This document shows, one piece after another, positions 8,203-15,125 of a stretch of DNA of 43,275 nucleotides. Below the pieces are notes generated by a model. That model was not told the DNA's origin. It made no database searches and saw only the letters and a list, made by a program, of their open reading frames with translations. Numbering within the stretch: the stretch's first letter is position 1; every line of letters starts with the position of its first letter. Source of the DNA: an uncultured bacterium (GTDB lineage: Bacteria; Cyanobacteriota; Vampirovibrionia; Gastranaerophilales; Gastranaerophilaceae); NCBI GenBank assembly GCA_902783835.1, contig CACZSN010000002.1, positions 1-43,275 on the forward strand. Reading direction: 5' to 3'. The position numbers and the translations under genes were made by a program.

Positions 8203-9342
8203 TTAAGCTTCTTCTTGTTCTTCCTGTTTTTTTATTTCTTCGTGAACGTTAACTTCTTCACCTGCTTGAGCCTTTTCTCTGAGTTCAATAATTTTTGCCT
8301 TATCAAGAACTTTAAGCTCCATAACACCGTTTGATTCTTTAGAAAGAGTAGCCTTGATTTTTACACCGTAATCGTCATATTCTTTTCCGATTTTGCCGTC
8401 AACTTGTTGTTGTTGGAACCATTCGATGTGTTTTTGGACATTCACGGGATATTCAGGGTGAATTTTCAACCAAGTCATATAAGAAACGTTTCCTCTTTTA
8501 TGGTTGCATTCGCCGCATTCCGCAAGGTAATTGTCTGTGTCGTTTTTGCCCCCTCTTGAATGAGGATGAACGTGTTCAATCGTTTGACCTGATTCAAACA
8601 ATAATGTGTTAAATACACCTGCATCTTGTCTGCCGCCTAATTTTTGGAACATTTTTTGTGCTGTATTTCCTGTTTGAGGAAGTTGCATAGCTGAGTTGAT
8701 AATTTTATCCCAGCTTTCTTCGTCAATTTGTCCCTTTTTATGCAAGCCGACTAATTTTTCCGTAAATTGAACTCTGTCAATTTTTCCTTTTGCAATATTC
8801 TTTTGCTCGTTTGCAATAACTTCTGATACCGGATTTTGTTCGCCTAATCTTTCTTTTGCAATTTCATCGGTCGAAGCCAAAACACCTTGGCAATATTCTT
8901 TCAATTTAGGCATAAAGTTTGATTTGATATTTTTTACTGCCTTTGATGCGGAACAACCAGTTTTTTCCGCTTCTGTGGCAATCATCATCGCAATTGTACC
9001 TTGATCATTTCTGAAATAATCTCTGTGCTCCTTAATCTCATTAGCAAGTTCTTTTCCCTTATAACCCGCCAAATGTTGTGCCATAGGCTCGCTGTCAAGC
9101 ATCATTCTGCCACCGCAACAACAACAAGGTACATCTTCAATTTCTTTGGTTACAAAATCACCGGTATTACAATTAAATCCAAATGAAACCGCTTGTCCGC
9201 CCATAAAATACGAACGAAGTGCCGAACCTGAATTTTGAACAGCCAATGATTTCGGTTGCTCTGCTTTAGGTTCTGCCTTCTTGTCTGTTCCCAACTTGAT
9301 ATTAGAGTTTAAAACAACTGCTGATACGGGAGCGATATTCAT
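8203..9342 (-). CDS. HNH-type nuclease-like protein with split zinc site and lineage-type N-terminus
   Basis: A 379-residue protein. Residues 1-56 are a low-complexity leader beginning MNIAPVSAVV and ending in AVSFGF, a pattern I recall from many Gastranaerophilales proteins. VPCCCCGGRM (71-80) holds four consecutive Cys. About 180 mostly helical residues follow, then a clear HNH core: TIEHVHPHSRGGKNDTDN (254-271) and CGECNHKRG (276-284). In ordinary HNH proteins the first Cys pair sits only ~20-30 residues before the core, so this spacing is unusual. The tail is Lys/Glu rich. The HNH core suggests a nicking or cutting nuclease with a zinc knuckle, but the target is unknown. No methylase or toxin-immunity partner is adjacent. 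The ATG at 9342 has only a weak AAGAAAG-like site. Confidence 0.75.
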   Translation of the reverse strand: MNIAPVSAVVLNSNIKLGTDKKAEPKAEQPKSLAVQNSGSALRSYFMGGQAVSFGFNCNTGDFVTKEIEDVPCCCCGGRMMLDSEPMAQHLAGYKGKELANEIKEHRDYFRNDQGTIAMMIATEAEKTGCSASKAVKNIKSNFMPKLKEYCQGVLASTDEIAKERLGEQNPVSEVIANEQKNIAKGKIDRVQFTEKLVGLHKKGQIDEESWDKIINSAMQLPQTGNTAQKMFQKLGGRQDAGVFNTLLFESGQTIEHVHPHSRGGKNDTDNYLAECGECNHKRGNVSYMTWLKIHPEYPVNVQKHIEWFQQQQVDGKIGKEYDDYGVKIKATLSKESNGVMELKVLDKAKIIELREKAQAGEEVNVHEEIKKQEEQEEA

Positions 9343-9443
9343 TCTTACACACTTTCTTTACACACTGACAGTTCTTAAATAATCCTAAATTTCTGAAATT
9401 GCTTAATTTTTAAGGCATGTTAAGAAATATTAACAGAATAACA

Positions 9444-9469
9444 AAAAAGAGGAACCGAAGTTCCTCTTG
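9444..9469 (-). terminator. intrinsic terminator of hydG (minus strand)
   Basis: AAGAGGAAC and GTTCCTCTT form a perfect 9-bp stem. On the transcribed strand the loop is UUCG closed by C-G, an extra-stable tetraloop, followed by a U-run from 9444-9449. Confidence 0.88.
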
Positions 9470-9487
9470 TATAATAATTTTAGGAGT

Positions 9488-10882
9488 TTAATTATAAACA
9501 TCTCTTTCGCCGGCAGCGACTTTTGCAATCATATCAGTTAATTGTGATTGAACTCTCGGATTTTCCGTATTTGCAATTTGTTGTTCAATGAACTTCAAGC
9601 CTTCTTTTTTTGTTTCTTCCGAAGCGTAATCATAAAGATATTCAGCAAGAGTAGAAACGGCATTAGGTTGACAGAATTGTTTAATCAATCCCGGTTTTGC
9701 CAAGTCCATAAAATCCTTGCCAATTCTGCCTTTTCTGTAACAAGCAGTGCAGAAACTCGGAGTGTATCCGTCTTTTAACAATGCACGAACGACTTCATCC
9801 AAAGTTCTGTTATCGCTCATGGTAAATTGAGAATCTGTTTCTTTGTGAACGGAATATCCTCCGGGGTTTACCCTTGATTCCGCAGAAATTTGAGAAGCTC
9901 CGAGGTCACAAAGTTCTTTTCTTAACGCTGGAGTTTCTCTTGTTGAGAGAATTATGCCCGTGTAGGGAACAGACAATCTCAAAACTGCCACAATTTTCTT
10001 AAAAGTAAATTCATCAATTTTTTCGGGCGGATTTTCGCTGAACGTAACCCCTTTTGCCGGCTCAATTCTCGGAACGGAAATTGTATGAGGTCCTACCCCA
10101 AATTTCGCGTCTAAGTGATGTGAGTGCATCAAGGTTGCCAATGTTTCAAATCTGTAATCCGTCAAACCGAACAAAGGTCCGATTCCGACATCGTGCATAC
10201 CCGCTTCAAGAGCTCTGTCCATAGCTTCAAGACGCCATCTGTAATTAGCTTTTTTACCCGCCGGATGAACGTATTTGTATACTTCTTCATTGTATGTTTC
10301 TTGGAAAAGTTGATACGTTCCGATTCCAAAAGAATCTAATCTCTTAAAATCTTCAACGCTCAAAGGTGCGATGTTTACGTTGATACGTCTGATTTCACCA
10401 TTGAAAACTTTTGCGTCATAGATTTTTTGAATACATTCTTCGAGGTAATCAAGTCCGGTTGCTGCATAATCTTCGCCCGTCAAAAGGACAATTCTCTTGT
10501 GTCCAAGATTCATAATCGCTTTCGCTTCTTCTGCCACTTCATCAGGTGTCAAAACTCGGCGTACAATGCTGTTGTTATCTCGTCTAAATCCGCAATATAA
10601 ACAGTTATTCGTACATACATTTGCCGCATATAACGGTGCAAACAAAACTATTCTGTTTCCGTAAATTATTTCTTTAACTTTTTTTGCTGCCTTGAAAATC
10701 TTCTCTGCGGTCTCTTCATCAGTAACATTCATCAACTCGGCTGATTCATCCAAATCCAAACCTTTTAATTTTAATGCTTTGTTCAAAATATCATCGACTT
10801 TTGAATTATCAACCTTCTTATCAAGCAAATCATTAATAATATCCGGTTGAATAATGTCTGATTTATAATCAATTTTTTGCAT
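9488..10882 (-). CDS. hydG: [FeFe] hydrogenase H-cluster maturase HydG (radical SAM tyrosine lyase)
   Basis: HydG cleaves tyrosine by radical SAM chemistry to provide the CO and cyanide ligands of the hydrogenase H-cluster. The 464-residue sequence has the radical SAM cysteines CTNNCLYCGF (C90, C94, C97). It also has the HydG-specific C-terminal cluster region FCTACYRKGRIGKDFM, with a further Cys in IKQFCQPNA, which distinguishes it from ThiH. The match to HydG is strong along the whole length (for example QLFQETYNEEVYKYVHP and VGIGPLFGL). ATG 10882 is chosen because AGGAGG lies 5 nt upstream; the frame extends back to 10933 without support. HydE, HydF and the hydrogenase itself are not in this window. 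Confidence 0.96.
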   Translation of the reverse strand: MQKIDYKSDIIQPDIINDLLDKKVDNSKVDDILNKALKLKGLDLDESAELMNVTDEETAEKIFKAAKKVKEIIYGNRIVLFAPLYAANVCTNNCLYCGFRRDNNSIVRRVLTPDEVAEEAKAIMNLGHKRIVLLTGEDYAATGLDYLEECIQKIYDAKVFNGEIRRINVNIAPLSVEDFKRLDSFGIGTYQLFQETYNEEVYKYVHPAGKKANYRWRLEAMDRALEAGMHDVGIGPLFGLTDYRFETLATLMHSHHLDAKFGVGPHTISVPRIEPAKGVTFSENPPEKIDEFTFKKIVAVLRLSVPYTGIILSTRETPALRKELCDLGASQISAESRVNPGGYSVHKETDSQFTMSDNRTLDEVVRALLKDGYTPSFCTACYRKGRIGKDFMDLAKPGLIKQFCQPNAVSTLAEYLYDYASEETKKEGLKFIEQQIANTENPRVQSQLTDMIAKVAAGERDVYN

Positions 10883-10974
10883 TTCGGCCTCCTGTTTTTT
10901 CATTATAACTCTAAGAAAAAGCATGCGTACCAAGCAAACAAAACCCAGTATTTACAGACTCTTCCACCACTTAC

Positions 10975-11003
10975 TTGACAATTTTTAAATAAAGTTTTAT
11001 TAT
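10975..11003 (+). promoter_or_regulatory. consensus promoter of the Cys-rich/csoR operon
   Basis: TTGACA (10975-10980), a 17-bp spacer and TATTAT (10998-11003). The expected transcription start near 11010 falls at the left edge of the GC-rich palindrome described next. Confidence 0.88.
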
Positions 11004-11009
11004 TTGATT

Positions 11010-11034
11010 ACCTATACCCCGTGGGGGTGATACG
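11010..11034 (+). promoter_or_regulatory. CsoR-type operator
   Basis: An ACCCC-gtg-GGGGT inverted repeat (11016-11028) flanked by TAT and GATA. It is a G/C-tract island in an otherwise AT-rich intergenic region. Known CsoR operators have this form (runs of C and G around a short centre, with ATAC flanks). Its position at the start of transcription suits repression, and csoR lies two genes downstream, so self-regulation is likely. Confidence 0.8.
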
Positions 11035-11103
11035 CAAAACAGAAACAGAATAAATATCGATATTTAAAAAACGAAACATTAATAATTTTAGAAAGGAAAA
11101 TTT

Positions 11104-11406
11104 ATGAAAAAATTATTAACAGCGGTAATGTTATTTGGGACATTTGCTTTTTTAGGCGGTGCGGCATATGCGGCGGCTTGTCCCGATGATTGCAAATGTA
11201 ATTGTGCAAAAGAATGTACTTGCGGTTGCCAAGAAAACAAGGATTGCACTTGTAAGAAGTGTGATTGCGGATGTGAAAACTGCAAAAAATGTGATTGTGC
11301 AAAATGTGATTGCGGTTGTACAAACAATGAAAAATGCAAATGCGGAGACAAAGGCATAAAGATTTTTAAAATTTTCAAAAAATCAAAATGCAAATGCGGT
11401 TGTTAA
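11104..11406 (+). CDS. exported metallothionein-like cysteine-rich protein
   Basis: A 100-residue protein with a classical signal peptide (K-K, then a hydrophobic stretch to about residue 19, and an AYA cleavage site near residue 23). The mature part of ~77 residues holds 23 cysteines and no histidine, mostly in CxC, CxCGC and CxxC spacing. A DCGC module recurs (KKCDCGCENC, KKCDCAKCDCGC). A basic linker (GIKIFKIFKKS) separates a last CKCGC. The clusters resemble metallothioneins, but none of the classic families is recognised. Under a CsoR operator the likely ligand is Cu(I). It has a GAAAGGA ribosome site and is followed by a hairpin and csoR. Function is inferred; membership of a named family is not. 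Confidence 0.8.
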   Translation: MKKLLTAVMLFGTFAFLGGAAYAAACPDDCKCNCAKECTCGCQENKDCTCKKCDCGCENCKKCDCAKCDCGCTNNEKCKCGDKGIKIFKIFKKSKCKCGC

Positions 11407-11417
11407 CAATAATCATT

Positions 11418-11447
11418 CGGCAGGCATTGATTTGCCTGCCGTTATTT
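11418..11447 (+). terminator. intercistronic hairpin between the Cys-rich gene and csoR
   Basis: CGGCAGGC (11418-11425) pairs perfectly with GCCTGCCG (11434-11441). Only TTATTT follows, so it is a leaky terminator or mRNA-stability element. It would let the Cys-rich protein be made in excess over CsoR. Confidence 0.55.
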
Positions 11448-11464
11448 AACGGAAAAGGAAATTT

Positions 11465-11740
11465 ATGCACGCAGATAAAACAAAGGTGGTAAGGTTATTA
11501 AAAACCGTACAGGGACAGGTTCAAGGTCTTATCAACATGGTTGAGGATAACAGATATTGTATTGATATAAGTACGCAAATTCTTGCGAGTCAGTCGATTT
11601 TACGCAAAGTTAACTATGAAATTTTGAAGGGTCATTTTGAGCATTGCATTAGAGAGACAATGGTTTCGGGCGATGAGGTTTCTAAAAATGAAAAAATCGA
11701 GGAACTTGTCGGAATTTTGGACAAGATTTTGCAAAAATAA
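11465..11740 (+). CDS. csoR: CsoR-type copper-sensing repressor
   Basis: A 91-residue all-helical protein of the CsoR/RcnR/FrmR (DUF156) family: RLLKTVQGQVQGLINMVEDNRYCIDI, then ILRKVNYEILKGHFEHC (quoted in parts). The ligands C32, H57 and C61 have the same spacing (25 and 4) as Cys36, His61 and Cys65 of the M. tuberculosis copper sensor. This is the C-H-C fingerprint of Cu(I) sensors, not the RcnR or CstR pattern. It should leave the 11010-11034 operator when Cu(I) binds. No CopA or CopZ is next to it, which makes the exported Cys-rich protein the only visible effector. AAAAGGAAA precedes the ATG. Confidence 0.9.
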   Translation: MHADKTKVVRLLKTVQGQVQGLINMVEDNRYCIDISTQILASQSILRKVNYEILKGHFEHCIRETMVSGDEVSKNEKIEELVGILDKILQK

Positions 11741-11749
11741 GACATTTTT

Positions 11750-11758
11750 TGATATAAT
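11750..11758 (+). promoter_or_regulatory. extended -10 promoter of dtd
   Basis: TG-A-TATAAT (11750-11758) is a perfect extended -10. A TTGCAA lies 18 bp further upstream. The expected start of transcription coincides with the dtd ATG at 11765. Confidence 0.55.
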
Positions 11759-11764
11759 TTGAAT

Positions 11765-12208
11765 ATGAAAACAGTTATTCAAAGAGTTAAATCCGCATCG
11801 GTGACGATAGATGGAAAACTTCATTCTTCAATCAATCAGGGCATTTTGGTCTTGTATGGGGTTGAAAAAGGAGATAGTGAAGATTTTTCAAGATATTTGG
11901 CTGAAAAAATCCTTAAACTTCGAATTTTTGAGGACGAAAACGGCAAGATGAATTTGTCTGTCAAAGACATTCAAGGCGAACTTTTGGTAGTTTCTCAATT
12001 TACTCTTGCGGGCGATACGAGAAAAGGCACGAGACCAAGTTTCGATACTGCGATGCCACCGCAAGAAGCCGAAATTATGTATGAAAATTTCGTCAAATTA
12101 ATTTCCGAAAGCGGACTTACCGTAAAGACAGGCAAATTCGGTGCGATGATGGATGTTGCACTTATTAATGACGGACCTGTTACTTTTATTTTAGAGAAAA
12201 GAAATTAA
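11765..12208 (+). CDS. dtd: D-aminoacyl-tRNA deacylase
   Basis: DTD hydrolyses D-amino acids (and mischarged glycine) from tRNA. The 147-residue protein has the [17 protein letters not shown] opening, the catalytic [15 protein letters not shown] region and the closing Gly-cisPro motif NDGPVTF, and is of normal length. ATG 11765 is the conserved start; an in-frame TTG lies two codons upstream. There is no Shine-Dalgarno sequence, and a TATAAT box ends six bases before the ATG, which suggests a leaderless mRNA. It lies 24 bp after csoR. Its stop overlaps that of the convergent gene by three bases. Confidence 0.95.
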   Translation: MKTVIQRVKSASVTIDGKLHSSINQGILVLYGVEKGDSEDFSRYLAEKILKLRIFEDENGKMNLSVKDIQGELLVVSQFTLAGDTRKGTRPSFDTAMPPQEAEIMYENFVKLISESGLTVKTGKFGAMMDVALINDGPVTFILEKRN

Positions 12209-12585
12209 TAATTTAAAACATCTTGCATATAGTCATAATCAGGATTATTCCAATGCTTTACGCTTTCTCTCGTAAAAGGACAACCGTTGCCGCTGAAAGA
12301 ACCGTAAACAATTTTTCCTTTTACATCAACGATTAACTTTCTTTCGCATTGAGTACGTTCTTCAAACATGGTTCCGGGAATAAATCTTGTTCCTGTTGTA
12401 ACCCATTTATATTCACGTTGACCGCGTTTATAATCAATATCCGAAGGATCTCCCCATAATCTGATTGCAGATTTTACGGGTGAGCCAATCCATGTTTTAA
12501 ACATCAAATCCATGGGATGCTCGGATGAGTAAACAATCATGCCCGTCATTATTAATATTGAAGCTGTTAATAAAAATTTTTTCAT
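12205..12585 (-). CDS. small exported protein of unknown function
   Basis: A 126-residue protein with an N-terminal signal or anchor ([20 protein letters not shown]) and a mature domain of ~105 residues. The segment [18 protein letters not shown], followed by [14 protein letters not shown], resembles small BamE/SmpA-like envelope proteins, in which a W-G-x-P helix/turn precedes a strand with YxW. This is only a fold-level guess. Two cysteines (CERK, NGCPF) could form a disulfide. GGAG lies 6 nt upstream of the ATG. It may follow the lipoprotein gene in one transcript (45 bp apart). Confidence 0.6.
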   Translation of the reverse strand: MKKFLLTASILIMTGMIVYSSEHPMDLMFKTWIGSPVKSAIRLWGDPSDIDYKRGQREYKWVTTGTRFIPGTMFEERTQCERKLIVDVKGKIVYGSFSGNGCPFTRESVKHWNNPDYDYMQDVLNY

Positions 12586-12630
12586 TATTTCTCCGTTTCG
12601 ATAATTATAACGAGTTTCCGTAAAAAAAGT

Positions 12631-13863
12631 TTACTTATTTTGCTTTTTTATATCGTAAGCAATTCCCCAGAATTCAAAATCTTTTTGCGGAACAGGGGTA
12701 AGAACATCCTGTTCTTCTTGATTTTCGGTAGTTTCAGTATTAGCGGAAGTTTCTTTAATCTTGATACTGATTTTCACGGTATCGGCATTGTTGCTTGAAA
12801 AGATTTTGAAAGATTGAGGAGCATCAAAAAGTGTTTCACCGTTTGTTGAAATTTCCGTTTTCTTTTCACCATTTATGAAAATTTCGGCAACTTCCGAACG
12901 CAATTTGCTCGTCGGAACTATCAAATAGATATCGTTAGCACCGAGCGTAAATTCGAAAGGCATATTTTGAGTATTTTTTAAATACTTCACTTTTGTCTTA
13001 AAGAACGCATTGTCATTATTTTCCCGAACAAATGAACCGTCATTATCGGCATGGATATTTCCCGCTTCAATGAGTTTTATATCTGTCATCACAGAATTCG
13101 GATACATAGGAATGGGCAAAATGTATTCAGTCCCCTTAATTTTTAATGCCGATTTAAAATAATTTGTTATATATGACGCAATTGCTTTTCTGCCTTTATC
13201 CGTATAATTCAGATTGTCAATAAAGAACTCTTCTTGTCTCGTTCTGCCGGAAGATATTTCGGGGAAAATAGCATTTGTAGCATTAATAATCGGAAGATTG
13301 TAATATCTTGCAATCTGTTCCATAAAATCTTGTTTTGAATTACTGTCGGATTTTGAATTTAGGAAAATAATAACTTGAGGTTCATTTTCCTGCTCAAGAC
13401 AAGTCCTTACGATTGTCTCAAACGCTTCTCTTTCTTCTTGTTCATGCTTGTCAAAAACAGCATAATCAATAATCACAATGTCAGGATTGTACGAAAGAAC
13501 TTTCTTCTTCAACATAATGTTGCCAAATCTTGAAGATGAACCTCCCACACATAATTCAACCGTTTTAATATCAGACTTTTTGCCTAAAAAATCTTTCAAC
13601 ATTTCAACAGTTTCTTTAACAGTGGAATGATTACCTTCGTCTTCAATAAAAGCTGATGAACTCATAAATGCAACCGTGATTTGTTCACCGTTTTTAACCT
13701 TGTTTAAAATTTTATTAATTCTGCTTGTATTTCCGATATTTGTCAAAGAACGCGAAACCATGGCTTTATTCACGGAATGAATATCATTTTTCGAAATAGG
13801 GGTCGGCATACAACCTGTTAACAGTATAACCAGACTTAATAATAATGCTGTTCTCTTGAGCAT
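12631..13863 (-). CDS. SGNH-hydrolase-like lipoprotein, catalytic motifs degenerate
   Basis: A 410-residue lipoprotein with lipobox LTGC (Cys18). Residues ~60-235 follow the SGNH/GDSL layout: VAFMSSSAF (66-72) in the place of block I, CVGGSSSRFG (block II), PDIVIIDYAVFD where related esterases read FAVND, and FIDNLNYTDKGRK where they read DxxHPxxxG. Thus the block III Asn is Phe137 and the catalytic His is Asn219, so hydrolase activity is doubtful. Residues ~240-390 form a beta-rich domain, as in other SGNH esterases with a C-terminal jelly-roll. It is probably an envelope carbohydrate-binding or inactive esterase protein. It lies downstream of ilvC with a hairpin between them. Confidence 0.65.
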   Translation of the reverse strand: MLKRTALLLSLVILLTGCMPTPISKNDIHSVNKAMVSRSLTNIGNTSRINKILNKVKNGEQITVAFMSSSAFIEDEGNHSTVKETVEMLKDFLGKKSDIKTVELCVGGSSSRFGNIMLKKKVLSYNPDIVIIDYAVFDKHEQEEREAFETIVRTCLEQENEPQVIIFLNSKSDSNSKQDFMEQIARYYNLPIINATNAIFPEISSGRTRQEEFFIDNLNYTDKGRKAIASYITNYFKSALKIKGTEYILPIPMYPNSVMTDIKLIEAGNIHADNDGSFVRENNDNAFFKTKVKYLKNTQNMPFEFTLGANDIYLIVPTSKLRSEVAEIFINGEKKTEISTNGETLFDAPQSFKIFSSNNADTVKISIKIKETSANTETTENQEEQDVLTPVPQKDFEFWGIAYDIKKQNK

Positions 13864-13884
13864 AAAATTTACTTTCTTGTAATG

Positions 13885-13912
13885 GAATGGGACGGCAACT
13901 GTCGTCCCATTC
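13885..13912 (-). terminator. hairpin downstream of ilvC
   Basis: GAATGGGACG (13885-13894) pairs perfectly with CGTCCCATTC (13903-13912). No U-run follows on the minus strand, so it may be a processing or Rho-assisted element rather than a simple terminator. Confidence 0.5.
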
Positions 13913-13932
13913 GCAAATATTATCGTTTTAGA

Positions 13933-14949
<1,017 letters not shown>

Positions 14950-14982
14950 TTAATAGGAATTATTCTCATATATTTCGTCTTT

Positions 14983-15011
14983 ATTGTATTCCGACTGTAT
15001 TCCGATGTCAA
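14983..15011 (-). promoter_or_regulatory. ilvC promoter with a tandem 10-bp repeat in its spacer
   Basis: On the minus strand, TTGACA (15006-15011), a 17-bp spacer and TACAAT (14983-14988). The plus-strand 10-mer TGTATTCCGA occurs at 14985-14994 and again at 14996-15005. This gives an exact direct repeat with an 11-bp period that fills the spacer and touches the -10, which looks like a two-site operator. Confidence 0.75.
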
Positions 15012-15125
15012 ATTCTTTCCATGCCTCTATCTTCGAAATCTCTAAAAAAATAAAAAAGATTAAGTTTTATTTATTCCGAGTAATATTTCAAAAAAACTGC
15101 TAAAATATCATCGTAAGGGATAAAT

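Noticed and set aside
11088..11393. ORFs of 101 and 73 aa antisense to, and a 66-aa ORF in another frame of, the Cys-rich gene
   Set aside because: The biased TGT/TGC/AAA codon pattern creates open antisense frames. The plus frame has a signal peptide, ribosome site and promoter; these have none.
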